Of a DNA stretch of 37,822 bases, positions 1-7,451 are shown one piece after another. The stretch is from a virus. Under the pieces are notes generated by a model, which made no database searches, was not told where the DNA came from, and saw only the letters and a program-made list of their open reading frames with translations. The translations under genes and the position numbers were made by a program. The stretch is taken from positions 1 to 37,822 of the IMG/VR virus record IMGVR_UViG_3300042902_000356, one strand, 5' to 3'. Within the stretch, counting starts at the first letter, position 1, and the number at the start of each line of letters is the position of its first letter.

Positions 1-285
1 TTAGGGGTAATCCGGAATCTCCACCGTCTGCCCGGCCAGGGCGTGGGTGCAGTCGCCCAGGAACTGGATCTGACCGGCGCGGTTTTCGTACCACACCTTG
101 CTCGCCCTCTCCTCGCCATACGTCCAGGTTACCAGGATGGACGGCGTGAATGTCGGGCGCTCTGGGTTGTCGTTGTAGCCCCATTGCGGGCCGAGCCTGC
201 CGTCCGGCCGCGGGGCGACGTGGATGGCGTGCAGCGTCTTGCAGCCGGGGCACCAGAACGCTATGGCGCCAGCGGCCATCGTCAT
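1..285 (-). CDS. DUF6527-like small protein, last gene of tail operon
   Basis: A 94-residue protein ending exactly at the window edge with TAA. It has an N-terminal CPGC pair (about residues 12-15), a central NPERPTFTPSI segment and a C-terminal DCTHALAGQ segment. That combination of CxxC, PTFxPS and C-T-H-x-LAG matches my memory of the phage DUF6527 family, a probable small metal-binding fold of unknown function. Its start overlaps the stop of the upstream gene by 4 nt (ATGA), so it is translated from the tail operon. Its place after the fibre genes suggests an accessory or moron-like role rather than a core structural one. The family call is from pattern recognition only. Confidence 0.6.
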   Translation of the reverse strand: MTMAAGAIAFWCPGCKTLHAIHVAPRPDGRLGPQWGYNDNPERPTFTPSILVTWTYGEERASKVWYENRAGQIQFLGDCTHALAGQTVEIPDYP

Positions 286-704
286 GCCTCCTTCAGCAAC
301 GGGCTCAGCAGCAAATCCCGCGGGGTGATGCGCCAGGCGTCGGTGGTGCGCAGGAGGGGTTGCCCGGCCTCCTGGAACGCCCAGGCTACCAGCTCGCTGC
401 AGAACCAGCTGTCATCCTCCTGCCAGTCGCGGCGCAGGCCGACGCCCAGGGCTCCAGGCCAGTCGTAGAGTCGACCCCGCTGGCTGAGGGCGGCGCTCAG
501 GACGGTGGACGGGGCGTCGACCTGGTAGCGCTCGATGCGCAGGGCGGCGGGATCGTAGGGGCGGATGCCGACGCCGCCTGGGACTGCGCCGAGGAGGCGC
601 CCGTCGGGCAGGACGAAATCCACGTGGCTGTGCCGGCCCCACGTGCCCCAGCAGATGAGCCGGGACGCGGGGTGCGACGTGGTGCTGAACTGCAGGGTGA
701 TCAT
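282..704 (-). CDS. Permuted NlpC/P60 (papain-like) family protein
   Basis: This 140-residue protein has an early WGTWGRHSHVDFV segment and a late DDSWFCSELVAWAF segment. In circularly permuted NlpC/P60 (YiiX/YebB-like) enzymes the catalytic His comes first (here H26, followed by V-D) and the Cys nucleophile comes later in an F-C-S-E-L motif, so both catalytic positions look intact. Such enzymes cut amide or thioester bonds in peptidoglycan peptides or lipids. It lies after the fibre assembly gene and overlaps both neighbours, so it belongs to the late tail transcript. It could be a virion-associated wall hydrolase or a deamidase/acyltransferase; the sequence does not decide. No signal peptide is seen. 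Confidence 0.65.
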   Translation of the reverse strand: MITLQFSTTSHPASRLICWGTWGRHSHVDFVLPDGRLLGAVPGGVGIRPYDPAALRIERYQVDAPSTVLSAALSQRGRLYDWPGALGVGLRRDWQEDDSWFCSELVAWAFQEAGQPLLRTTDAWRITPRDLLLSPLLKEA

Positions 705-1267
705 CAGGGAATGATCGCCTCGATGGCGGCGCGGGCGTCGTCGTCGGTCACGTGGACGGGATCTTCGGCCGGCAGCGCGTTGGCGTCGAGGATGGCCTGC
801 AGCTGCCCCTTGAGCGCCTGGGTGTGAGCAAAGTTCGCAGCACCCTGGGCGACCATCGCGGCATAAAAACCCTTCCAGGCGGTAACGTCTGCGATGGGCA
901 GATAGCTGTTGTCCACCGCCTTCCAGGCGCCGGGGAAGGCGGGCGGCAGCGAACCGTACAGCGCGACATAACCGTTGACGCCGTCGATGTCCGAGCGGCT
1001 CAGCGCATCGCAGGCGATTATTTTGCCGCCGTGCGTGAACGTGCTCAGGTTCGCGGCTAGGCGCCAGGCATTGATTTCGGTATTTTTGGCTGCAGAAAAC
1101 TCGGCGATTGTGGTGCCCGGCGCCGCGGCAGCGACCAGAGTTGCAGGGACAGATAGCGGTTCGCCGTGCGCTGTCTTGAATGTGAGCTGCCCTCCCTGGT
1201 TTTCCACGACAACATCGTCATCGAACGCCCAAGGCTCGCCGGTTGCGCTGTTGATAAAGTGCTTCAT
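704..1267 (-). CDS. Tail fibre assembly-like protein with DUF4376-type C-terminal region
   Basis: A 187-residue protein directly after the fibre gene, with only two bases between the fibre stop and this ATG. The C-terminal half (about residues 55-160: INAWRLAANLSTFTHGGKII, then DIDGVNGYVAL and a Trp-containing IADVTAWKGFYAAMV segment) resembles the DUF4376 domain common in phage fibre-assembly proteins. The N-terminal 60 residues are a small beta-rich region. By position it corresponds to the Mu U/tfa slot and probably helps fold or attach the fibre. It starts at the ATG because the preceding gene ends there. There is no sign of an invertible G-type segment here. Confidence 0.65.
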   Translation of the reverse strand: MKHFINSATGEPWAFDDDVVVENQGGQLTFKTAHGEPLSVPATLVAAAAPGTTIAEFSAAKNTEINAWRLAANLSTFTHGGKIIACDALSRSDIDGVNGYVALYGSLPPAFPGAWKAVDNSYLPIADVTAWKGFYAAMVAQGAANFAHTQALKGQLQAILDANALPAEDPVHVTDDDARAAIEAIIP

Positions 1268-1269
1268 CG

Positions 1270-1896
1270 TTAATAACCCTCAGACCAGTTGGTGGTTGTT
1301 TTGGTGCCTGCACTCACGGCCACCACATAGGTTCCGCCTGGCGGAACCCACCCGCAGACCTTCGTGGCGTTGTTGGCCTGATTGATGGAGTTGGCATAGT
1401 CAGCCACCACGCCGTTTACCGTCAGGGTGGAGAAATTGGCCACGGTACTGGAGATGGTGGCAGACACAAACATCGGCTTGCCGGTCGTGTTTGTGTAGGT
1501 AGTCCCGGCGACGCGGCTGCCGGTTACGTTGACATAAGTCCCGATCAGGGCGTTCATTTGCCCCAGATTGACCGCCTCGTCGCTGGCGGTCGCAGCAGCA
1601 ACCAGGAAGGCCTGTGCGGCCGACCCAGCCAGGGCGGCGAAGCGCAGATCACCCACATCAGCGACGATGGCCTGAATAGCAAGCGCCACCTGATTCAATG
1701 TTTCGTCGTCAGGTGTCAGGCCGCCCAGCACAATGATTGCGCGTGCCTCCTCGCCGAATTTGTAAAACCAGAACGGCCCCGGCGTGGTCGGATCGCTGAC
1801 GCCGGGCACACCGGCCTGCGGGTATCCATTGCTCGGGGTTCCCGGCGCTGCAGGCGGTGTTGCGCCTGCGTTGGCCAAGTAGTTGCGTGGCTCCAT
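1270..1896 (-). CDS. Short tail fibre protein
   Basis: A 208-residue protein with a conserved N-terminal attachment region (PGTPSNGYPQAG, then PTTPGPFWFYKFGEE and a GGLTPDDETLNQ segment). Fibres of Mu-like phages use this region to dock on the baseplate. A short stalk carrying an AVNLGQM motif follows at about residues 108-114, then a Thr/Val/Ser-rich C-terminal domain that should form the receptor-binding tip. It is short for a Mu-type fibre, so the tip is minimal or other receptor-binding proteins lie outside the window. It sits between baseplate gp48 and the assembly protein, as expected. A GGAG-type ribosome site precedes the ATG. Confidence 0.75.
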   Translation of the reverse strand: MEPRNYLANAGATPPAAPGTPSNGYPQAGVPGVSDPTTPGPFWFYKFGEEARAIIVLGGLTPDDETLNQVALAIQAIVADVGDLRFAALAGSAAQAFLVAAATASDEAVNLGQMNALIGTYVNVTGSRVAGTTYTNTTGKPMFVSATISSTVANFSTLTVNGVVADYANSINQANNATKVCGWVPPGGTYVVAVSAGTKTTTNWSEGY

Positions 1897-1911
1897 TTTT
1901 GGCTCCTCCTC

Positions 1912-2499
1912 TTAGGTGTATTCGAACAGCGCGATGGTGTGCGCTGGCTTGTATTTGTTGATCGCGCATTCGAGGCGCGTGGTCGGCGCCTGTTCGCCCA
2001 GGCCCTCGGCCACGTTGCTTTCGACGTTGAACTGCACCACGTCCGGCGTCGCCACGGACAGCAACCAGGCGAAGCGCCAGTCGGTGCCGTAAATGGGCGC
2101 ATCGACGCTCATCTCCACGGTGTGCGGCTCGTACTCGGTGATCGTCGCGCCCGCGAATCCAAGCCGCTCGGCGAGGGCAACGAAATACGCGCGGCTCTGG
2201 CCGCCCTCAGCGGTGAGCGAGGCATGCAGGGCGTCGCGGCGCTGCTGCAGCGTTTCGCCCAGGCCGCTGCAGGTGTCCGGCAGCCCGGCCCAGGCTTCCC
2301 ACTCGGCGAGCAGCTCGGAGACGCTGCGCGGGTCCAGCTCGCGCAGGAGATCGTCGGCGCGGCCGTCGAGGCGGGCGAACTCATCGGCCAGGGCGAGCAG
2401 CAGCGCCTGGGCGGCTTCGTCATGGCGCAGAGACTCCAACAGCGCGCCGGGCGGCAGGAGCGCGTTGAGTTGCTGTTGATAGTCGGCGGCTTCGCGCAT
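1912..2499 (-). CDS. Baseplate wedge protein, Mu gp48-like (YmfQ/DUF2313)
   Basis: This 195-residue protein opens with the DYQQQLNALLPPGALLESLR segment. The LxxLLPPGxxW-like start and the later LLRELDPRSVSELLAEWEAW block are hallmarks of the YmfQ/DUF2313 family, which includes Mu gp48. The protein links baseplate wedges to the fibre network. The ELDPR...LLAEWE helix lies near residues 53-70, followed by a helix rich in Arg and Ala and a C-terminal beta region. It starts four bases after the gp47 stop, in canonical order (gp47, gp48, fibre), and is part of the leftward late operon. Confidence 0.88.
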   Translation of the reverse strand: MREAADYQQQLNALLPPGALLESLRHDEAAQALLLALADEFARLDGRADDLLRELDPRSVSELLAEWEAWAGLPDTCSGLGETLQQRRDALHASLTAEGGQSRAYFVALAERLGFAGATITEYEPHTVEMSVDAPIYGTDWRFAWLLSVATPDVVQFNVESNVAEGLGEQAPTTRLECAINKYKPAHTIALFEYT

Positions 2500-2502
2500 C
2501 GT

Positions 2503-3573
2503 TTAGAGCGCCTGATAGGTGATCGTGCCCAGCGTGGCGATCTCGCCGGGGCTGAGCGTCACGTCTGCCACCAGGTCGATGGCGTGATTGTTCTCGCCGG
2601 CGGCACGGCTGATGGCCTCGCGGATGTGCGTCAGCAGGACGGTGCCGCTGCCGGCGCCGTCTTCGACGTTCTGGCGGCGGAACAGGTCGGCCAGTTCGGC
2701 GGAGACCGCGGCCTGCACGGTGGCGTTGCTGGGGTTGAGGCTGATGGTCATGTCCACCGGCACGGCGGTGGGGGCGTAGACGGTGACGGCCGCGGTCACC
2801 GGGCGGCGCGCATCGATGTACACCTGCACGGCGGCGACCTCGCCGGCGTCGGGGATCGGGCTGGCGTCATCGTCACGGGTGAAAAACACGCCCACCGTGC
2901 CGAGGCCGAGCCAGAGCGGCATCACCCAGACGCGCGTGACGCCTTCCACTTCCAGCGCCCAGGTTTCGTAGTCGGCCAGGGCGCCGCCCTGGGGACGGTT
3001 CTGCACGCGCTGGCTCAGGCGCGCGCGCCAGGCATCGAGGGTCTCGATGTCGGAGCCGCCCACCAGGCCGCCGTCGGCGACGGTGGCGCTCGACTGCACG
3101 CCGGCGATGGGCGACACCAGCGTCAGCTTCTGGCCCGCCGTGGCGTTGGTGGCCTGGCCGCCGTCGACGGCGGTGACCGCGGCGGTGGCGCTGCCGCTGG
3201 CAATCGTCGCCTCGGCGTCGGTGGTGTACTGGGTGCCGTCGCTGCGCTGCAGCGTGGTGCCGGCGGGGATCACGCTGCCGTTCGTGCCGGTGAACGTGAC
3301 ATTGCCCTTTGCCTGTGCGGCCGCGTTGCGCGGCACATCCCACCAGCCGGCGTGCAGCGCGAATATCTCCTCATCGGTGCAGGTGCTCGGCAGCAGCTGG
3401 CGGGCGAGGTAATCCAGCACGCCGTACAGGCCGTGCGCGGTACCGGCATGGGCGCGGGCGAGGATGCCCAGCAGGCTCTGGCGCAGGCGCGGGTCGGTAC
3501 CGGGCAGGCGGGACTCGATGTCGGCCTGGATGCGGTCGAGGAGCTGCGGGAGCGTGGGACGGGTGAACGCCAT
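2503..3573 (-). CDS. Baseplate protein J-like, Mu gp47
   Basis: A 356-residue baseplate J family protein that builds the wedge ring of the contractile tail. Visible features are the N-terminal TRPTLPQLLDRIQADIESRL segment, a Val/Thr/Gly-rich beta region (about residues 90-180) and an RARLSQRVQN segment before the conserved acidic and aromatic core. The start is the ATG at 3573, which overlaps the preceding stop (TGATG) and has GGAGGT eleven bases upstream. An upstream in-frame ATG at 3606 would add 11 residues inside the neighbouring gene and is less likely. Length and place match Mu gp47. Confidence 0.92.
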   Translation of the reverse strand: MAFTRPTLPQLLDRIQADIESRLPGTDPRLRQSLLGILARAHAGTAHGLYGVLDYLARQLLPSTCTDEEIFALHAGWWDVPRNAAAQAKGNVTFTGTNGSVIPAGTTLQRSDGTQYTTDAEATIASGSATAAVTAVDGGQATNATAGQKLTLVSPIAGVQSSATVADGGLVGGSDIETLDAWRARLSQRVQNRPQGGALADYETWALEVEGVTRVWVMPLWLGLGTVGVFFTRDDDASPIPDAGEVAAVQVYIDARRPVTAAVTVYAPTAVPVDMTISLNPSNATVQAAVSAELADLFRRQNVEDGAGSGTVLLTHIREAISRAAGENNHAIDLVADVTLSPGEIATLGTITYQAL

Positions 3574-3788
3574 CAGGAGACCTCCACCATGCTGATCAAC
3601 TCGCATGATTTAACGACAGCTTTTTGCGGGTCCAAAAAGCCCTTGGAGCGTGCCCAATGCGGGTCATTGCGAAGCGCGGCTTTTGTCTTCTCGATGGCCT
3701 GCTCGACGTGGGCGGCAACGACGTGAACCGTCGCAATCAAGCGGCCATCGAGCAGGGTCAATTTATAGAGGGCGTGCTCGTAAATCAT
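3573..3788 (-). CDS. Small protein inserted between gp46 and gp47, function unknown
   Basis: A 71-residue protein whose start overlaps the gp46 stop (ATGA) and whose stop overlaps the gp47 start (TGATG), so it is fully coupled to the baseplate operon. Composition is mixed alpha/beta: an N-terminal YEHALYKLTLLDG strand pair, then a VEQAIEKTKAALR helix. There is no Cys motif, membrane segment or domain I recognise. Mu itself has no gene at this position, to my knowledge. The tight coupling argues it is a real structural or assembly accessory. Codon use is less GC-biased than in its neighbours. Confidence 0.6.
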   Translation of the reverse strand: MIYEHALYKLTLLDGRLIATVHVVAAHVEQAIEKTKAALRNDPHWARSKGFLDPQKAVVKSCELISMVEVS

Positions 3789-4219
3789 GCTTCCTCCAAA
3801 GTGCGGGTAAACATCTCTTCAAAGCGGCCGCCGGCGGCGCGCTCGATCACCACGCGCAGGCCCAGCATGCCGGTGCGTACCCATTCGGCGGTGACGGTGA
3901 CGGCGCGGGCGATGCCGTCCTCCACCAGCCAGGCCAGCGCCTCCTGGGCGTATTCGCGGGCGCGCTCCAGGGTGCGGGCGGTCTGCGTTTCGCGAACCAG
4001 CAGCCAGAGGCGCGAGCCCATGTCCGGATCGGCCCACCAGCCGCGGCGGTCGTCGCTGCCGTCCGGGATATCGTCGTCGGCCTCGGCGCGGGCGTCGGTT
4101 AACAGAGAGATCAGGACGGCCGTGCGCAGGCCGGCATCGCTGGCCAGGTCGTTGCCGGCGGCGTTGCGCTCCAGGCGGAACGTGCCGGTGATGGGGTCTT
4201 GAGTGATTGCGATATCCAT
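3785..4219 (-). CDS. Baseplate wedge protein, Mu gp46-like (GP46 family)
   Basis: A 144-residue GP46-family baseplate protein. The start (DIAITQDPITGTFRL) and the central DGSDDRRGWWADP segment are distinctive for the family. It is equivalent to the P2 W / T4 gp25 lysozyme-fold wedge component that primes sheath polymerisation. It sits between spike protein gp45 and the wedge gene gp47, as in Mu, and three bases separate it from gp45. The ATG at 4219 gives the full expected N-terminus. Confidence 0.9.
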   Translation of the reverse strand: MDIAITQDPITGTFRLERNAAGNDLASDAGLRTAVLISLLTDARAEADDDIPDGSDDRRGWWADPDMGSRLWLLVRETQTARTLERAREYAQEALAWLVEDGIARAVTVTAEWVRTGMLGLRVVIERAAGGRFEEMFTRTLEEA

Positions 4220-4222
4220 CGT

Positions 4223-4813
4223 CTACATCTGCTGGTTGGGTACGTCACTGGTGCCGGGCGCGGTGGGCACGTCGTGATCGTGAATGTTGTGCACGTCGCG
4301 CATGGCGCCCATCGTCCCGGTGGCGTCGGCGATCTCGGCGGCGCTGGTGATGTTGCCGTCGGCGTTGATGGTCCCACTCACCACCAGGTTGCCGTTGATC
4401 GTCACGTTGCCGTCGTGGGTGGTGATCGCCTGGATGTGGCAGCTCGGTGCGATCACCTCGACGTGGTCCACCGCGTTGATCAGGATGCGGTCGCGCTTGA
4501 ACAGGATCACGTTGCCCAGGTCGTCATAGAGGGCCTGCTCGCCGGCGGCGAGGTTGCGGACGCGGAACTGGCGGTGGGCCACGCTGAGCGCCACCAGGCG
4601 GCCGCGGCGGCCGAGCACGATGGCCTCGGCGCCGTCCGGCGCATGGGCGGTGCGGCCGTAGCCCTCGAAGTGCTCGACGCGGTCCAGCACCTCGCCGGGC
4701 AGACGCTCCACCTGCAGCTGCTGCATCAGCGTGGCCGGGTCGACCAGGCGCACCACGGCGCGGGAGATCATCATCTGCACGCGGCGGTAGAGTTTGTCGA
4801 GCGCGCTCATCAC
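4223..4813 (-). CDS. Baseplate assembly protein V / central spike, Mu gp45-like
   Basis: This 196-residue spike protein forms the trimeric needle under the baseplate. The N-terminal half (about residues 1-110) is the OB-like Mu gp45 domain, with RAVVRLVDPATLMQQLQVE and GYGRTAHAPDGAEAIVL. The C-terminal half carries regular beta-helix-type repeats (VTINGNLVVSGTINADG) and ends with a His-rich DVHNIHDHDVPTAPG stretch, a typical tip where metal may be bound. It overlaps the gp44 stop by 4 nt. Length and order match Mu gp45. Confidence 0.9.
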   Translation of the reverse strand: MMSALDKLYRRVQMMISRAVVRLVDPATLMQQLQVERLPGEVLDRVEHFEGYGRTAHAPDGAEAIVLGRRGRLVALSVAHRQFRVRNLAAGEQALYDDLGNVILFKRDRILINAVDHVEVIAPSCHIQAITTHDGNVTINGNLVVSGTINADGNITSAAEIADATGTMGAMRDVHNIHDHDVPTAPGTSDVPNQQM

Positions 4814-5859
4814 CAGGCCGCCTCTTTCGGATCAATGGGCAGCGGCACCAGGTCGAAGGCTTCCGGCGGCATCACCTCCAGCTCGGTGCGCCGGCCGCTC
4901 TTGTCGAAGACGTACCGGACGCCGGCAATCATCAGCCACTCGCCGTCGAAGCCCATCCAGTCGTCGAACACCTGCACCAGACGGTTCGGCTCCCACAGGC
5001 CGTCCGCATGGGCCCAGCCGGTGACCGTGTAGGTGGCGGCGCGGCTGCGGCCGTAGTTGACGTTGGCCTGCCATTGCGCGCGGCGGCTGGCGTTCTCCAG
5101 GGTGATGTTTTCTTCCAGGTGCAGCACCGTGGGGCGGTAGCGCGGCACCAGGGCATCCTTGGCGCTGCCGAAGATGTGGGCGGCTTGTGCTCCGCTCATT
5201 TCATCACTACCCCACGCCTGTCCAACGAAGCGGTACTCGCTGAATCTGTCGCGCAGCGAGAACTGGCCGCTGGCCGAGCGGATGTTCACGCCCAGCCGCA
5301 GGGCGGTGGAGAGCTGCACGGTCGACGCGCGGTAGATGACCAGGTTGCCGTCAACGTCGTCACCAAGAATCACGGCTTCCTGCCTGGCCAAACTTTCGAT
5401 GAATTCAAACACCCGATCTCCAGGCTCGAAAGTCGTCACAACCGAAGGCTTCATACCTCCCACCTGGTCGATGACCTTGAGGCCAAAGGGCTTGGCCAGG
5501 CGTTGGGCGATCTGCGCCAGGGTCAGTCCGGAGAACTGGCTGCGTTGCTCGGCAGACAGCGGCAGCGCGCAGTCGGCCAGGTCGGCGATGCGGGAGCGTC
5601 CGGCAAACGACAGGCTGCGCTTCTTGGCGTCGTAGGACACCGACACGTCATCCACGTGGCCGGTGATGATCTTCTTGTCGCCGATGAACACCTGGCAGGC
5701 CGCGCCCATGCGGATGGGCCGGCGCTCCGCGCTGCCGCCCCCCACGTCCGTCGCCTCCAGCTCGAATGCGTCGGCGCCCAGCTCCATCGAGCGGTGGACG
5801 TTGATTGAGGTCCAGCCGCCGTAGGTGTTGCCGTCGACCAGGAGCAGCATGTCATCCAT
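4810..5859 (-). CDS. Baseplate hub protein, Mu gp44 (P)-like
   Basis: A 349-residue hub protein of the gpD/gp44 type that joins tube to spike. The N-terminus (LLLVDGNTYGGWTSINVHRS) is the typical start of Mu P homologues. The middle holds GHVDDVSVSYDAKKRSL and FEFIESLARQEAVILGDD segments, the latter being the conserved hub helix. The C-terminal part (VTGWAHADGLWEPN, RTELEVMPPEAFDL) matches the closing domain. Its start lies 8 bases inside the gp43 reading frame, consistent with coupled translation. Confidence 0.9.
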   Translation of the reverse strand: MDDMLLLVDGNTYGGWTSINVHRSMELGADAFELEATDVGGGSAERRPIRMGAACQVFIGDKKIITGHVDDVSVSYDAKKRSLSFAGRSRIADLADCALPLSAEQRSQFSGLTLAQIAQRLAKPFGLKVIDQVGGMKPSVVTTFEPGDRVFEFIESLARQEAVILGDDVDGNLVIYRASTVQLSTALRLGVNIRSASGQFSLRDRFSEYRFVGQAWGSDEMSGAQAAHIFGSAKDALVPRYRPTVLHLEENITLENASRRAQWQANVNYGRSRAATYTVTGWAHADGLWEPNRLVQVFDDWMGFDGEWLMIAGVRYVFDKSGRRTELEVMPPEAFDLVPLPIDPKEAAW

Positions 5860-7039
5860 TGATCAGCACCTCGATGGCAGTCCCGCCCGGAACGAAGCCG
5901 GGATGCCGCACGTGGTTGCGCGCAATCAGTTCGGCGTCGCGGCTGGCGTCGCCGTGAATGCGGTAGGCCAGCACCAGCGCCGGCAGCGTGGCGCCGGGCG
6001 TCACGGTGCGCAGCTGCGGCAGCCGGGCGCCGCGGGTGCGCAGGTCTTCGGCGACGGCCGTGCGCAGATCGGCCAGTGCCTGATAGACCGCATCTTCATC
6101 GGCCCCATCCATTTGGATATCGAGCGCATCGAGCAGCTCGGCGCGGATGGCCAGGGCATCGTCCAGGCTGGCGTAGTCCATCGCCGCCGACTGCCGGCAG
6201 GCGGCGATCACGGCGCCGCGCTGGGTGATGGCATGCAGCGCATCGATGCCGGCCGCCTGCTGCCGGCGCGTGGTCGTGGTGGTGGGAACGGTGGGGCTGT
6301 CGTCGCCGGCGCCGAACAGTCCCTGGTACAGGCGCAGCGCCCGCAGCGGCTCGGTGACGGTGTCGGCCAGGCGGCTGAGGCTGCCGAGGATCAGGCCGCC
6401 CATGTTGTAGGGGGCGCGGATCTCGGCGCTGATGGCGCTGGTGACGCCGCTCACCGATTTCTCCAGTCCGGCCAGGGTGCGCGCCAGCTCCGTCTCGATC
6501 TCCACCAGGTGAAACTCCGGCAGGCCGTCGACGTTGAAGAGGGCGGCAAAGTCCGCCAGGGCCGAGGCATCGGCCGCATCGGCGGCGGCCTCGGTGCGCG
6601 CCGACCACTGCACGTCGACCGACGGGAAGGCCAGCTCTCCGGATTCGATGCAGGTCAGCGTGAAGGTGGCCCGGCCGCCCTCCCGATCGGACTCACGCAC
6701 GCGGGCATCGGTGATGCTGACCGTCAGCGTGCCGTACCAGGGATGCACCAGGGTACCGGGGCCGGACGTGTTCAGCGCGGCGATCAGTGCGTCGCGCGCC
6801 GTGATGTAGTTGCCGTCGGCCACCAGGCTGCCGTCGACGAACACCTCCAGGGGGAACTCGCCGGTGCGGCGGCCCAGGTCTTCGACGTAGGGAAGATCGC
6901 GGCCGGGATATTCGTGCACCTCGCCGCGGCGGCCGACCACGGCCTCGGCGGTCGGCACGATGAAGCGAGCGCCACGGAACGATCCGAGCAGCATGCGGCC
7001 ATCCACGGACCGCCCCCGAACATGATCCTGCCAGCTCAT
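5852..7039 (-). CDS. DNA circularisation N-terminal domain protein, Mu gp43 (N)-like
   Basis: A 395-residue tail/baseplate protein of the Mu N family, annotated as DNA circularisation from the N-terminal domain. Family markers are the start SWQDHVRGRS, the RRGEVHEYPGRDLPYVEDLG segment with its EFPLEVFVDG follow-up, and a long Ala/Leu-rich helical middle (about residues 190-330). The start chosen is the ATG at 7039, with GGAG nine bases upstream; a TTG at 7054 is in frame but poorer. Mu N acts in tail assembly despite the domain name. A 412-bp gap upstream is filled by an opposite-strand gene, which breaks the usual tape-measure/N adjacency. Confidence 0.88.
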   Translation of the reverse strand: MSWQDHVRGRSVDGRMLLGSFRGARFIVPTAEAVVGRRGEVHEYPGRDLPYVEDLGRRTGEFPLEVFVDGSLVADGNYITARDALIAALNTSGPGTLVHPWYGTLTVSITDARVRESDREGGRATFTLTCIESGELAFPSVDVQWSARTEAAADAADASALADFAALFNVDGLPEFHLVEIETELARTLAGLEKSVSGVTSAISAEIRAPYNMGGLILGSLSRLADTVTEPLRALRLYQGLFGAGDDSPTVPTTTTTRRQQAAGIDALHAITQRGAVIAACRQSAAMDYASLDDALAIRAELLDALDIQMDGADEDAVYQALADLRTAVAEDLRTRGARLPQLRTVTPGATLPALVLAYRIHGDASRDAELIARNHVRHPGFVPGGTAIEVLING

Positions 7040-7083
7040 CGCGCTATACTCCAAGGCCCGATCATCGACAAGGAACAGCCGTC

Positions 7084-7449
7084 ATGCGCAGCCTGATCAT
7101 CACCGCCCTTGTGTTCATTGCCGGCACGGCGATGGCCGAAGAGTGGGAGCCTAGAAGTCCGCACGGATGGGTTCTTGCCTACGAGTGCCGACAGATAGAC
7201 CCGAAGGAAGCTGGCTTCACTTGCGAGTTTGGCCCCAATGGAATGCACCTCCAGTGGCATGAAAAAGCGAAGGACATGCCGAAAAACAAAAAGTGGGAAT
7301 CGCAGTACACCTACGGACGGATTACATTGCGGCTCTTTGAACTCGGCGGCAGTCACTTCACTTTTGCTTACGATGACTGGCCGAGCGGAAAGCGTCATAC
7401 GTGTGTCAGGCTCAAGAATAAAACCTATCCGGATTACACTTGCAGCTAG
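7084..7449 (+). CDS. Secreted small protein, probable moron on the opposite strand
   Basis: A 121-residue protein read against the surrounding tail operon and filling almost all of the gap between tape measure and gp43. Residues 1-18 form a classical Sec signal peptide (MRSLIITALVFIAGTAMA, then EE), so the mature protein should be periplasmic or surface exposed. Four cysteines (35, 47, 107, 120) could make two disulfides. The ATG has an AAGGA ribosome site 9 bases upstream. A possible -10 (tatact, 7045-7050) lies 34 bases before the ATG, but I see no good -35. Its codons are visibly AT-richer than the flanking tail genes. I know no homologue. Position, strand, composition and export signal fit a lysogenic-conversion gene. 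Confidence 0.72.
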   Translation: MRSLIITALVFIAGTAMAEEWEPRSPHGWVLAYECRQIDPKEAGFTCEFGPNGMHLQWHEKAKDMPKNKKWESQYTYGRITLRLFELGGSHFTFAYDDWPSGKRHTCVRLKNKTYPDYTCS

Positions 7450-7451
7450 CA

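Noticed and set aside
1558-3726. Very long open frame (722 codons) on the plus strand opposite gp46-gp48 and fibre genes
   Set aside because: It is antisense to well-recognised baseplate genes, has a biased His/Gly/Arg/Gln composition and exists only because GC-rich codons rarely make stops on the opposite strand.
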